This document shows, in pieces, positions 40,444 to 50,230 of a DNA stretch of 64,000 nt. The notes beneath the pieces were generated by a model. That model had not been told where the DNA came from. It ran no database searches and saw nothing but the letters and a program-made list of their open reading frames with translations. The first letter of the stretch is position 1. Each line of letters opens with the position of its first letter. Source of the DNA: Erysipelotrichaceae bacterium (GTDB taxonomy: Bacteria > Bacillota_I > Bacilli_A > Erysipelotrichales > Erysipelotrichaceae); assembly GCA_017431825.1 (NCBI GenBank), contig JAFRKI010000014.1:1-64000 (forward strand), given 5' to 3'. A program made the position numbers and the translations under genes.

Positions 40444-43304
40444 AAGTCACCAAACCGTTCCTTCATCTGATCGTTGCTGAGACCGAAGAAGCTCTTCGTC
40501 TGCTGCAGAAGAATGGCCGGACGGTTCTTCAGGAAGTTCCTGAGGAAGTCGACGGATTCTTCGTAGTGGGCCCTTGAAAGATTCCAGCGTTCAAGATTGT
40601 GTTCCATTTCCGGTTCCAGCATCTCATGTATCTCTTCAAGACGCTTGACCGTTATATCGGGATTCCAGGTATACTGCAGGTTATAGGCCAGTCTTTCCAG
40701 CCACAGTTCCCTGAACCTGGCGTTTTTAAACAGGTTGCGGATGATGGTATTCTCGAAATGATTGGTACCGCCCATGCCTTCGATATTGGTCATATGCTGG
40801 GTGTAGTAGTTGACGTTGATATTGTAGAAGGCATAATCCTGGTCATAGTAGATGTAATGCCACTTACCGTCATCATATTCATCGCTCTGATAGAAACGGC
40901 AGTTGAGGATATCGTTGTTGGTAGTGAAGGTCTCGGCTATCCAGTAATCACAGAGTTCTTCCATGTCGAGATGTTCACAGAGATAGTCGTAGTTTTCGTC
41001 CTTGCTGATGTCGTGGGTGTTGCAGAAGTTACGCAGTTCATTGTAGCCCGCATTGCTGCCGGCGGTCACCTGTCCGTCGATCCTGGCGATATTCACGGTC
41101 TCAGCCGGGATGTTGAAGTGCTCTTCGATGAAGGACTTGTTGATCTTCTCGCGGATGTTGTATAGACCCCAGTAGTTGCCGTTGATGTAGACGACACAGG
41201 TCTTGTAGGCCTGCACTTCGACGTCGGTATAATCATCCACCAGCGAAGTGCTCAGGATATCCCGCATGTAGGCTTCCGTCCAGTCGGTGGATCCGGTCCT
41301 TAAGACCAGGGCCTGATAGACGCTGTTGTCACGGTTGTCGAAGATCTTGTAGTTAAGCTGTGAAGGACCGAATTCCTTGGAGAAACGCAGGGCATAGGAT
41401 TTCTTGGTCTGCCAGCGGGCATTACCGCCGAAAGCCGAGATCGAGCAGGGAATGGAGAAGCCTCCGTCTTCCTCATAGAAATCGACGTAAGCCTGATATT
41501 CCAGACCCTTGGTACCTGCGTTGGCATTGAGATAATAAAAATCGACCGGATCGATAGTGATGCTCATTACCGGAAGATCGTGGTCCCCTTTGATGATGTA
41601 TGAAGCATAGACGGCAGGACTGTCCATTGCGCCCTCAGCTGCCGATATCGCCCTTACGACCATGGTCTTATCTATAGAAACAGGCCCGTTATACATCTGG
41701 GAATAACGGGTCGGCAGGCTTCCATCAGTAGTGTAATAGACAGTACCGGGTCCGCTTATCGACAGCGTAAGCCCGTTATCATAAATGCCGGCATCCATGG
41801 AAAGCTCCGGAGAAGCCATCTGGGTTCTGACACCGCTGCCGTTTTCGGCAAACGGAGTAGGACCCGCATAATAGAAGAAACCGTCATCCGCCCCTCTGCC
41901 ATAGCTGTAGTCATAAGGCAGTTCCGGTATGAAGACGCAGTCGATCACGTTTCCGTTCTTGCTGAGGTAAAGCGAAGAAAGATCCGAGAGCTTGAAGCCC
42001 AGATGATAATAGGTATCGTTGCTCAACGAGGCATCGCCTGAACACATCAGTACGATGAATTCGCCGCTTTGCAGTTCGATATCCGGAAGGGCATATGCCG
42101 AAAGATCCTTGTCGTCCTTGGACAGACAGTAATCGGACAGATCTATCGTATCCTTGGAATTATTTTTTAATTCGACCCAGTCATAGTGTTCATAGCCGTT
42201 ATGCGGCAGGTAGCTGTCGTTTTTGGTCATGACCTCGTTTATGATGAGCGTGTCGGGATTCTTCAGTGCTTTCTTCTGGAAGCTTTCAACTCCCTGGACC
42301 GTATTGGCATAACCCGGAGAGATGATGGCGCTGCTGTAATACGACCCGTTTTCATCACGCATCATCGCAACGCCGTTTTTGAGATCGGTATAGGTAAAGA
42401 TGTCTCTGATCTTGTTCCCTTCGCTTAAGATGACGTTTCCGGAAGGACCGTCAAAATCGATATTGTTTTCACCGAAGTAAAGGCAGTATGTTTCACCGCT
42501 TCTGATACTTACCGCAGGCAACCGGTAACGGAAAGGAACGGTTTCATTTCCGGAAAGATAGAACGAAGAAAGGTCTATCGTATGATCGGAAACATTAAGC
42601 AGTTCGATATAGCCGTCCTTCATACCGTCAGGATCGGGGTAATTGCCTTTTTCCTTAAGCAGCAGTTCGTTGATGACGACATCAGCCTTTTCGTCGGAAT
42701 AAAGAGAAGCGATATAGCTGTCTCTTCCTTTTTCGTCATTGGAAAAGCCCGGAGTGGCGATATCGCTGATGAACCACTGTCCGTTGGCGTCTCTCATCAT
42801 CGTCTGGTTCTTGCTGAGCCTGACGGTATTTACCGCATCGACGACCTTGCCGTTATGATTTACCAGGAAGAGTTCCTCGCCGCCGTTGGCCTTAAGACGG
42901 AACGGCGCATTGAGGCCGTCTTCCAGCCTTCCGGTCAAAGATACGACCAGGTATTCACCGGAGCCGATCTCAACATCGGAAAAGAGCCATTTTACGGTAT
43001 TGCTTTTATCGGAAAGGCCGTAGCCGTTTAGATTGATCGTATGACCGGTACCGTTATACAGTTCGAGATAATCGCAGATATCACCTTTGTCACTGACATA
43101 GATACCGGAATTATTGGACATGACCTCGCTTATCACCAGTTCACGGATGTTGTTTTCACTTTGAGCCGGAAGCTCTTTTTCCTTTATCGAACCCATGCCG
43201 CTGTCTTTGATAAAAAGGCTCAGCCCAAGAAAAACGACTAGTCCGAAGAGGATCCCGGCTATCAGAAGAAGATCAGTCTTTTTCTTTCTGTTAATTTTTT
43301 TCAT
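40434..43304 (-). CDS. Large extracellular CotH kinase with lamin-tail domains
   Basis: The 956-aa protein has an N-terminal transmembrane helix (about 8-30) and three lamin-tail-like domains (about 48-175, 205-330, 345-480; each with VINE/VISE..x..YDWVELKN-type starts). A chitobiase/HEX C-terminal-type segment follows (GTVYYTTDGSLPT, about 525), then a CotH kinase domain (about 575-900) with VLRTGSTDW, GLYNIREKINKSF and YDQDYAF. CotH proteins are atypical kinases that can phosphorylate proteins. It is first in the CotH-VTC-DUF4956 operon. AAAAGG precedes the start. Confidence 0.9.
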   Translation of the reverse strand: MKKINRKKKTDLLLIAGILFGLVVFLGLSLFIKDSGMGSIKEKELPAQSENNIRELVISEVMSNNSGIYVSDKGDICDYLELYNGTGHTINLNGYGLSDKSNTVKWLFSDVEIGSGEYLVVSLTGRLEDGLNAPFRLKANGGEELFLVNHNGKVVDAVNTVRLSKNQTMMRDANGQWFISDIATPGFSNDEKGRDSYIASLYSDEKADVVINELLLKEKGNYPDPDGMKDGYIELLNVSDHTIDLSSFYLSGNETVPFRYRLPAVSIRSGETYCLYFGENNIDFDGPSGNVILSEGNKIRDIFTYTDLKNGVAMMRDENGSYYSSAIISPGYANTVQGVESFQKKALKNPDTLIINEVMTKNDSYLPHNGYEHYDWVELKNNSKDTIDLSDYCLSKDDKDLSAYALPDIELQSGEFIVLMCSGDASLSNDTYYHLGFKLSDLSSLYLSKNGNVIDCVFIPELPYDYSYGRGADDGFFYYAGPTPFAENGSGVRTQMASPELSMDAGIYDNGLTLSISGPGTVYYTTDGSLPTRYSQMYNGPVSIDKTMVVRAISAAEGAMDSPAVYASYIIKGDHDLPVMSITIDPVDFYYLNANAGTKGLEYQAYVDFYEEDGGFSIPCSISAFGGNARWQTKKSYALRFSKEFGPSQLNYKIFDNRDNSVYQALVLRTGSTDWTEAYMRDILSTSLVDDYTDVEVQAYKTCVVYINGNYWGLYNIREKINKSFIEEHFNIPAETVNIARIDGQVTAGSNAGYNELRNFCNTHDISKDENYDYLCEHLDMEELCDYWIAETFTTNNDILNCRFYQSDEYDDGKWHYIYYDQDYAFYNINVNYYTQHMTNIEGMGGTNHFENTIIRNLFKNARFRELWLERLAYNLQYTWNPDITVKRLEEIHEMLEPEMEHNLERWNLSRAHYEESVDFLRNFLKNRPAILLQQTKSFFGLSNDQMKERFGDLWQ

Positions 43305-43397
43305 TACCTTTTTTATAATAGCACAAACAGAGAGTAAGCATTCTCTAAAAGCATAGATTTATAAGGGCAGAAGCCGAGGGAATATACACTGTTATCG

Positions 43398-43426
43398 TAA
43401 AAGAAAACCGGCATGATGACCGGTAT
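43398..43426 (-). terminator. Terminator after lpd
   Basis: On the minus strand ACCGG/CCGGT stem with an 8-nt loop followed by TTTCTTTT. Confidence 0.65.
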
Positions 43427-43430
43427 CTTT

Positions 43431-44765
43431 TTATTTGGCAGCCTCCCATATCATCTCCGATATGGTCGGATGAGGATGGACGACCTCGGCAAGTTCACCT
43501 ATGGTCATTTTCTTTTCCACGGCTATCGCCAGTTCGCCTATCAGTTCGGTAGCGTGCGGACTTATGATCTGGCCTCCGACTATCACGTCATTGACGGTGA
43601 TCAGCTTTACGAAGCCGCTTTCGGCATTTTCTATGAGGCAGCGGCCGTTGGCACCGGTCAGGTATTTGGATACCCTGTATTCTGTGCCTTCAGCTTTCAG
43701 CTGTTCCTCACCTGTTCCGACACCGGCGATCTCCGGATCGGTATAGACGCAAGATGGGATGACGGAGAGATCGTTCGTCATATCTTTTTTCAGGATCATG
43801 TCGATGACGTTTTCTCCCTGGCCTTGTGCAAAATGAGCCAGCTGGATATTGTCTTCACCGGCATCACCGATCACATAGATGTTGTCAAAAGAAGTCTTGC
43901 CGTCCTTATTGACGACGCCTCTGTTTATCGCAAGATCAAGTTCAGGACCGCAGAGATCAGCGACATTGGCTTTTCGGCCGGCAGCGATCAGCACTTCATC
44001 AGCTTCGATGGCCTGCTCGTTTCCGTTTTTATCGCTGTAGTATACGGTCTTTCTGTCATCCTGTTTTTCGATACGCAGGACTTTAACGGAAGTTGAAACT
44101 TCGATGCCTTTTTTCTTGAAGAACATGCCCAGTCTTTGGCCCAGTTCCTTGTCCATTACCGGAAGCAGGCGGTCTGCCAATTCCAGTATGGTGATCCGTG
44201 TACCGAAGGCGGATAACGCATCGGCGATCTCACAGCCAATGACACCGCCCCCGATGATGATCATCCCGGAAGGGAGAGCGAAGCTCTTTTCAAGTATGTC
44301 ATCGGAAGTAACGCAGTGTTCGATACCTTCGATCGGAGGCTTCGATATGCAGGATCCGGTCGCTATGATTATGTTTTCACCTTCATAGCTTTCACCGTTA
44401 CAGGTGACAAGATGCGGTGAAACGATCATTGCCTGTCCTTCGACGATATCGACCTTGGCGGCTTTGAGGCGTTTCTCGATCCCGCTCCTCAGTTTCTCTA
44501 CGACTTCATCACGACGGGCTTCCACCTTGCCGTAGTCAAAGGAAAGGCCTTCGGTATTAACTCCGAAGAGTTCGCCGTTTCCGGCGTTACGGTAGTATCT
44601 TGAAGATTCGATGAGGGACTTCGTCGGGATGCAACCCCTGTTGAGACAGGTACCGCCGATCTTGTCTTTTTCAAAGAGGACTGTCTGTAATCCGTTTCCG
44701 GCAGCCTTTAATGCGGCCGTATAGCCTCCGGGACCGCCTCCGATGATCATTACGTCATATCTCAT
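43431..44765 (-). CDS. lpd: Dihydrolipoamide dehydrogenase (glycine cleavage L-protein)
   Basis: The 444-aa flavoenzyme has the FAD site IIGGGPGGYTAALKA, redox-active disulfide GGTCLNRGCIPTKS (about 38-51), the NAD motif IIGGGVIGCEIADAL and the C-terminal interface His-Glu HPHPTISE. It reoxidises the dihydrolipoyl arm of GcvH. There is no N-terminal lipoyl domain. Its start overlaps the lplA end by 11 nt, making it the last gene of the glycine cleavage operon. Confidence 0.95.
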   Translation of the reverse strand: MRYDVMIIGGGPGGYTAALKAAGNGLQTVLFEKDKIGGTCLNRGCIPTKSLIESSRYYRNAGNGELFGVNTEGLSFDYGKVEARRDEVVEKLRSGIEKRLKAAKVDIVEGQAMIVSPHLVTCNGESYEGENIIIATGSCISKPPIEGIEHCVTSDDILEKSFALPSGMIIIGGGVIGCEIADALSAFGTRITILELADRLLPVMDKELGQRLGMFFKKKGIEVSTSVKVLRIEKQDDRKTVYYSDKNGNEQAIEADEVLIAAGRKANVADLCGPELDLAINRGVVNKDGKTSFDNIYVIGDAGEDNIQLAHFAQGQGENVIDMILKKDMTNDLSVIPSCVYTDPEIAGVGTGEEQLKAEGTEYRVSKYLTGANGRCLIENAESGFVKLITVNDVIVGGQIISPHATELIGELAIAVEKKMTIGELAEVVHPHPTISEMIWEAAK

Positions 44766-45714
44766 TGCATACCTCCAGTATCAGACCGGCGATCTCTTTC
44801 AGCTCGCGGTCTTCGATGTTTCTTAATTCAGAAAGCGTTCTGCCGGCAAGTTTCTTATCGACGCCCTTATAGGCATCGATATCCAGAGCATCGCTGTAAA
44901 GCGAAAGCCTGCTGATCGTGTCGCCGTCCATTTCAAAGGCGACTCTTAGCGTCGTTCCGTTTATCCTTTTTTCACCGGTATAGGAAGCAGGTCCATTTTT
45001 TCCGTAACACCATACGGGATCGGAAAAGTCCTTTTCCAGTCCCTTGACGTATCCGGGATCTTCTATGGCATAAGGTACGGAAAGACAGTCATAGTGTTCT
45101 TCGGCTGCAAGGATCAGTGCCTTCTTTAACGAATCGACAGATATGTCTTCCTTTACTTCCTTAAGATTGATGACACGGGAACGGACGGATGCCACGTTCT
45201 TGGCAGACAGCTTTACGGCAGACACCTTCAGGTATCCGGCAAGGTCGTCTTCACTGACATCGATCATCAGCGTGCAGTGATGAAGACAGTTTTCCTTTCC
45301 TTTATAGAAGGCATGTCCGGAAAACTTCCGTCCCCTGACCAGCAGATCATTTCTTCCGTTCCTTTCGGCTTCGATGCCTAAACGTTCCAGTGCCTTAAGA
45401 ATTATGTCGGCCTGAGCAGCACTGTCGTAGATATCTTTATGACAGATAAAAGACACGTTCAGGTTGCCCCGGTCATGGTAGACGGCTCCGCCGCCCGTTA
45501 TCCTGCGGGCAAGGTATCCGCCGTCGGACTCGAGCTTCTCGGTATCACACTCGCTGTAGGCATCCTGATTCCTGCCGATAAAGACCGTTTTTTCGTTCTG
45601 CCATAAAAACAGCGTTACTTCGTTTTTACCGGTCCTTTCCAGCAGGTATTTTTCCAGAGCCTGATTGTAATGCGGATAAAAGGAATCCGACTCCAGAATA
45701 AGCAGCTTATTCAT
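44755..45714 (-). CDS. lplA: Lipoate-protein ligase
   Basis: About 319 aa with the ligase core YPHYNQALEKYLLER, lipoyl-AMP site ARRITGGGAVYHDRGNLN, NDLLVRGRKFSGHAFY (catalytic Lys region) and the C-terminal LplA accessory domain (about 245-319). It attaches lipoate to GcvH using ATP. The ATG at 45714 overlaps the gcvPB stop; a TTG one codon earlier is less likely. Placement inside the gcv operon ties lipoylation to glycine cleavage. Confidence 0.93.
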   Translation of the reverse strand: MNKLLILESDSFYPHYNQALEKYLLERTGKNEVTLFLWQNEKTVFIGRNQDAYSECDTEKLESDGGYLARRITGGGAVYHDRGNLNVSFICHKDIYDSAAQADIILKALERLGIEAERNGRNDLLVRGRKFSGHAFYKGKENCLHHCTLMIDVSEDDLAGYLKVSAVKLSAKNVASVRSRVINLKEVKEDISVDSLKKALILAAEEHYDCLSVPYAIEDPGYVKGLEKDFSDPVWCYGKNGPASYTGEKRINGTTLRVAFEMDGDTISRLSLYSDALDIDAYKGVDKKLAGRTLSELRNIEDRELKEIAGLILEVCNEI

Positions 45715-47143
45715 CAAAGCTGTATTTCAGTACCGGTTCACGGGCAGCCTTCGTCTCGTCAGGTCTGCCGATCGGGCAGTGATGCGGAGCACCGTGCAGA
45801 TATTCAGGATCATCATGAGCCTTTTCAAAGAGATCGAGATAGATCTTAACGGCTTCATCGATGACTTCTCTGCTTTCCGTTTCCGTCGGTTCGAACATCA
45901 GTGCTTCATGAACGATCAGAGGGAAATACATTGTCGGCGGATGGATGCCGTAATCAAGGGATCCTTTGGCAATGTCCATGGCGGAAACGCCCGTTTCCTT
46001 CTTCAGGTCTTCAAGGCATAATACGAATTCATGCATGCAGGTCTGATCGTAAGCGACATGATAATGGTCTTTCAGCCTGTGCATCATGTAGTTGGCATTG
46101 AGCACAGCCTTGCCGCTGGCTTCCCTGATGCCTTCCTTACCCAGAGTAAGGATATAAGACAGAGCCTTTACGACGACCAGGAAGTTGCCGTAATAGGTAC
46201 GGACCTGACCCAGAGACTTTTCCGGATCGGAAAAGACATAGGAACCGCCTTTCTTTTCGACCATATGGCATGGCAGATATTTCCTGAGGAATTCCTTACA
46301 GCCGACAGGTCCGCTACCCGGACCGCCGCCGCCATGCGGAGTAGCGAAGGTCTTATGGAGATTGAGATGAACGCAGTCAAAGCCCATGTCACCGGGCCTT
46401 ACTCTGCCCATGATCGCATTGAGGTTGGCTCCGTCATAGTAGCAGAGGCCTCCGGCTTCATGGATTATCTTCGTGATCTCCAGGATATTCGGATCGAAGA
46501 GTCCCAGAGTATTAGGATTCGTCAGCATGAGTCCGGCCGTATCTTTTCCGACAGCGTTCCTAAGCGCTTCCAGATCGACGCCGCCGTTCTCATTGGAAGG
46601 AATGTTTACGACTTTGAAGCCGGCCATTACCGCACTGGCCGGATTGGTACCGTGAGCGGAATCCGGAACGATGATGACGTTCCTTTCGCTGTCGCCTCTT
46701 TCCTGATGGTATTTTCTTATCAGTAATAAACCGGTATATTCGCCATGGGCACCGGCTGCCGGTTCAAAGGTCAGGGCATCCATGCCGGTAATGCGGCATA
46801 ATAACTCTTCGGTCTTATAAAGGACTTCCATTGCACCCTGCACGCTTTCCGCAGGCTGCAAAGGATGGATCTGGGTGAATCCTTCAAGGGAAGCGATCTC
46901 TTCGTTTATCCGCGGATTGTATTTCATCGTACAGGAACCAAGAGGATAGAATCCGTCATTGACACCGTGCGTCTGCTTGGCAAGTTCCGTATAATGTCTT
47001 CCCAGATCGACTTCCGATATTTCCGGCAGATGCAGTCTGCTCTTACGCAGGTACTTTTCATCAGGCATTCTGTTTCCGGTATCGGCTTTCGGAAGATAGT
47101 TCATTCCTCTTCCGCTTACGCTTCTTTCAAACAGGAGTTTCAT
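45707..47143 (-). CDS. gcvPB: Glycine dehydrogenase (decarboxylating) subunit 2
   Basis: The 478-aa protein is the PLP-binding half of P-protein: HLNLHKTFATPHGGGGPGSG carries the PLP Lys (about 272), preceded by PDSAHGTNPASAVMAGFK. With GcvPA it decarboxylates glycine and transfers aminomethyl to lipoyl-GcvH. The start shares one base with the gcvPA stop, and its stop overlaps lplA. Confidence 0.96.
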   Translation of the reverse strand: MKLLFERSVSGRGMNYLPKADTGNRMPDEKYLRKSRLHLPEISEVDLGRHYTELAKQTHGVNDGFYPLGSCTMKYNPRINEEIASLEGFTQIHPLQPAESVQGAMEVLYKTEELLCRITGMDALTFEPAAGAHGEYTGLLLIRKYHQERGDSERNVIIVPDSAHGTNPASAVMAGFKVVNIPSNENGGVDLEALRNAVGKDTAGLMLTNPNTLGLFDPNILEITKIIHEAGGLCYYDGANLNAIMGRVRPGDMGFDCVHLNLHKTFATPHGGGGPGSGPVGCKEFLRKYLPCHMVEKKGGSYVFSDPEKSLGQVRTYYGNFLVVVKALSYILTLGKEGIREASGKAVLNANYMMHRLKDHYHVAYDQTCMHEFVLCLEDLKKETGVSAMDIAKGSLDYGIHPPTMYFPLIVHEALMFEPTETESREVIDEAVKIYLDLFEKAHDDPEYLHGAPHHCPIGRPDETKAAREPVLKYSFDE

Positions 47144-48450
47144 TATAAGACCTCCTTTATGGCATTGATAAGTTCGTCGATCTTATCTTTACCATTGAGT
47201 TCCGTGGCACACCACAGGATCTTTCCTTCAACGTTCAGACCTGAGAGTACTCCCTTTTCAGTGAGCTTATTCTCCAGAACGGAGGCATCCACAGGACTGT
47301 CCGTCAGGAACTCGTTGTAGTATTCGCCCTTATCCGTTCTCTTGAAACCGATCTTCGCCAGCTCTTCTTCGAGATAATGGGCATTGTTGTAGGAAGACAA
47401 GGCAACGTTTCTTAAGCCTTCCGGTCCCATGGCTGCCAGATATACGGAAGCGGTCATGGCACAGAGCGCTTCGTTGGAACAGATGTTGCTGGAAGCCTTC
47501 TCTCTGCGGATATGCTGTTCTCTGGCCTGTAAGGTCAGGACGCAGGCTCTTCTTCCTTCGTGGTCAGTCGTTTCGCCGACTATCCTTCCCGGAAGCTTAC
47601 GCATCAGTTCCTTGCGGCAGGTCATGAAACCAAGATACGGCCCGCCAAAAGCCATCGGCAATCCAAGCTGCTGGCCTTCGCCGACGGCGATGTCGACGCC
47701 CATCTCACCTGGTGTTTTATAAAGTGCCAATGAGATAGGATTGCATCCTTCGACTATTAAAGCCTTGTTTTCATGCATGATGACAGCCATGTCTTCCACG
47801 TCTTCGATAAGTCCGTAGAAATTAGGACTTTCCACATAGAAACCGGCTGTCTTTTCATTTATCTTCTTTTTAAGGTCTTCGATATCGGTCTTATGATCCT
47901 TACTGTTTACCATCGTCAGTCTGACATCACGGCTTTCACAATATGTTTTAATGACGGTCAGCACTTCCGGGTTTATAGTTTCGGTTACCAGGAATTCGTT
48001 ACGGTTCCTGTCCAGCGTCATAAAGACCGCTTCAGCGGCAGCGACAGCACCGTCATAAACGCTCGCATTGGAAACATCGAGTCCGGTAAGTTCGCAGATC
48101 TGCGTCTGATATTCGAATATGGACTGCAGAACGCCCTGTGATATTTCAGCCTGATAAGGCGTATATGCCGTAAGGAATTCTTCCTTGGAAGTGATGGTCT
48201 TTACGATCGAAGGAATGTAGTGCTGATAGACTCCCGCTCCTCTGAAGATCGAAGAGTAAACGGTATTCTTATCAGCCAGTGCCTTCATATCCTTAAAGAC
48301 TTCATATTCGCTTTTACCTGAAGGAATATCCAGATCTTTCAGTCTGGCTGCTTCAGGCACCATCGAATAGAGATCGTCGGTACTCTTAAGACCGATCTCT
48401 TTCAGCATCTCTTCCTGTTCCTTTACGGTTTCAGGAATGTAACGTCCCAT
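47143..48450 (-). CDS. gcvPA: Glycine dehydrogenase (decarboxylating) subunit 1
   Basis: The 435-aa protein begins MGRYIPETVKEQEEMLKEIG and contains YTPYQAEISQGVLQSIFEYQ and FGGPYLGFMTC, as in the GcvPA half of P-protein. It pairs with GcvPB. Two bases separate it from gcvH. The split P-protein form is usual in Firmicutes. Confidence 0.96.
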   Translation of the reverse strand: MGRYIPETVKEQEEMLKEIGLKSTDDLYSMVPEAARLKDLDIPSGKSEYEVFKDMKALADKNTVYSSIFRGAGVYQHYIPSIVKTITSKEEFLTAYTPYQAEISQGVLQSIFEYQTQICELTGLDVSNASVYDGAVAAAEAVFMTLDRNRNEFLVTETINPEVLTVIKTYCESRDVRLTMVNSKDHKTDIEDLKKKINEKTAGFYVESPNFYGLIEDVEDMAVIMHENKALIVEGCNPISLALYKTPGEMGVDIAVGEGQQLGLPMAFGGPYLGFMTCRKELMRKLPGRIVGETTDHEGRRACVLTLQAREQHIRREKASSNICSNEALCAMTASVYLAAMGPEGLRNVALSSYNNAHYLEEELAKIGFKRTDKGEYYNEFLTDSPVDASVLENKLTEKGVLSGLNVEGKILWCATELNGKDKIDELINAIKEVL

Positions 48451-48452
48451 TA

Positions 48453-48833
48453 TTATTCCTCGCTTGCGCAGAGCTGTTCATAGGCTTCCGCATCCAGAAG
48501 CTCGTCTTCGCCGGTAACGTTTTCGACCTTGACGAACCAGGCACCGTAACAGTCGTTGTTGACGAGTGCCGGATCATCGGTCACGGTATCGTTTACTTCA
48601 GCTACAGTTCCGCTTACCGGTGAATAGACATCACTTACGGCCTTTACCGATTCAACGTCACAGAAGGCTTCGCCGGCTTTGACTTCATCACCGACAGACG
48701 GCAGATTTACGAAGACGATATCGCCTAAGGCATCCTGAGCATAATCGGTCAGACCTACGACATAAAGGCCGTTCTCTTCCTTTACCCATTCATGGGTCTT
48801 TGTGTACTTTAATTCTTTAGGACAGTTAAACAT
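48453..48833 (-). CDS. gcvH: Glycine cleavage system H protein
   Basis: The 126-aa lipoyl carrier has YTKTHEWVKEENGLYVVGLTDYAQDALGD and the lipoylation site ESVKAVSDVYSPVSG (Lys about 63). It shuttles the aminomethyl group between P, T and L proteins. AGGAGG precedes the ATG; 15 nt separate it from gcvT. Confidence 0.97.
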   Translation of the reverse strand: MFNCPKELKYTKTHEWVKEENGLYVVGLTDYAQDALGDIVFVNLPSVGDEVKAGEAFCDVESVKAVSDVYSPVSGTVAEVNDTVTDDPALVNNDCYGAWFVKVENVTGEDELLDAEAYEQLCASEE

Positions 48834-48848
48834 TTCTTTTCCTCCTGT

Positions 48849-49934
48849 TTATTTCTCTCTTTTATAGAAAGGCATCGGAACGACCTCCGCCTTTAATCTT
48901 CTTCCTCTTACGTCTACTTCGACTACCGTACCGAGTTCCGCATATTTCTTATCGATCAGAGCCATGGCTATCGATGTCTTAAACAAAGGCGAGAAGGTAC
49001 CGCTGCTGGTATGGCCGATCTTCTCTTCGCCGATATAGACGTCCTGATGTTCCCTGAGCACGCCCTTGTCGATGATGCGCAGACCGACACGGGTGATCTT
49101 CGGTTCGCCTCTTTCCAGAATTCCTTTCTTGCCTACAAAGTCTTTCTTGGCCATCTTTACGCCGAAATCAAGACCGGTCTCCAAAGGCGAGATCGTTTCA
49201 TCCATCTCATGTCCGTAAAGCGGCATCGAAGCTTCCAGTCTTAACGTATCCCTGGCACCCAGACCGCAAGGTCTCAGTCCGTATTCTTCGCCTTCCTTAA
49301 GCAGAAGATCCCAGAGCTTCATGGCATTCTCGTTAGCCGTATAGATCTCATAGCCGGCTTCGCCGGTATAGCCCGTATAGGATATGATGCAGTTCATGCC
49401 GCCCACAAGGACGTCTCTTTTGGCGGTGTAGTACTTTTCCGGAATGTCTTCTTCCTTCATGACCTTACGGATGATGTCTCTGGCTTTAGGACCCTGTAAG
49501 GCCACCTGGGCAATGCTGTCGGAAATGTCTTCGATTTCCGTATCGGCCAGTATGTGTTCCTTCATGAACGCAAAGTCCTTATGACGATTGGAAGCGTTGA
49601 CTACTATAAAGTAATCTTCCTCACCGAACTTGTAGACCAAGAGATCGTCTACCGTTCCGCCGTCTTCATAGCACATCACGCTGTAACGTACCTTGCCTAG
49701 AGGCATATTCGTAAAGTCGTTGGTCAGAAGATGATTGAGCGATGCCAAAGCACCCTTGCCCCTGAATGTGATCTCTCCCATATGGGATACGTCAAAAAGT
49801 CCGCATTCTGTTCTTACGGCCATGTGTTCCGCTATGACGCCTTCATACTGCACGGGCAGAAGATAACCGGCAAACGGCACGATCCTTCCCCCGGCCTTCA
49901 CATGGGCATCATAGAGAGGTGTTTTCAGTTCCAT
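48849..49934 (-). CDS. gcvT: Aminomethyltransferase (glycine cleavage T protein)
   Basis: About 361 aa from the ATG at 49934, with [43 protein letters not shown] and [20 protein letters not shown]. It transfers the methylene group to tetrahydrofolate, releasing ammonia. The open frame extends to 50150, but that part is riboswitch RNA, and CAGGAGGAA directly precedes the ATG at 49934. First gene of the operon. Confidence 0.96.
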   Translation of the reverse strand: MELKTPLYDAHVKAGGRIVPFAGYLLPVQYEGVIAEHMAVRTECGLFDVSHMGEITFRGKGALASLNHLLTNDFTNMPLGKVRYSVMCYEDGGTVDDLLVYKFGEEDYFIVVNASNRHKDFAFMKEHILADTEIEDISDSIAQVALQGPKARDIIRKVMKEEDIPEKYYTAKRDVLVGGMNCIISYTGYTGEAGYEIYTANENAMKLWDLLLKEGEEYGLRPCGLGARDTLRLEASMPLYGHEMDETISPLETGLDFGVKMAKKDFVGKKGILERGEPKITRVGLRIIDKGVLREHQDVYIGEEKIGHTSSGTFSPLFKTSIAMALIDKKYAELGTVVEVDVRGRRLKAEVVPMPFYKREK

Positions 49935-49964
49935 TGTGTTCCTCCTGAAAAAGACAGAAAAATG

Positions 49965-50128
49965 TTCTGCCTCTGTTTCTTTACCTGAGAGATTCTCCCG
50001 GTGTGGGATTGCTCCTTTGGTGCATATTAAATTGCTCTCCAGAGTCTGTCCGAAACCAGTCCTTTTACCTGAGAGTTTCTTCCCCTTCGGTGTTTCATAA
50101 TTGAAATCTCTCCTGGTTTCTTCATCCA
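49965..50128 (-). promoter_or_regulatory. Tandem glycine riboswitch
   Basis: Two similar aptamers lie in series on the minus strand. Each has a GGAGAG-type 5' element and an (A)CTCTCAGGTAAA 3' element (near 50062 and 49987), with CCGAAGGGG and CCAAAGGAGCAAT loops. Cooperative glycine binding turns on gcvT operons in Firmicutes. No clear terminator is seen between it and gcvT, so control may act at the ribosome site or through the second aptamer's P1. Confidence 0.92.
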
Positions 50129-50230
50129 GTTCTTTACTTAATTTTATCACGAGCGGATAAGACTTAAACGGGTAATATTCAGGGTTTTTGATCTAAAGGC
50201 AGATGGCGCATGGATTATAATTAAAGAAAG

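Noticed and set aside
43413..44096. 227-codon + strand ORF opposite lpd
   Set aside because: Antisense shadow of a clear lpd gene; no ribosome site, no family-like sequence.
46031..46726. 231-codon + strand ORF opposite gcvPB
   Set aside because: Antisense shadow of a well-defined glycine dehydrogenase gene.
49935..50150. N-terminal extension of gcvT by 72 codons
   Set aside because: The DNA is the tandem glycine riboswitch; AGGAGG directly precedes the internal ATG at 49934.
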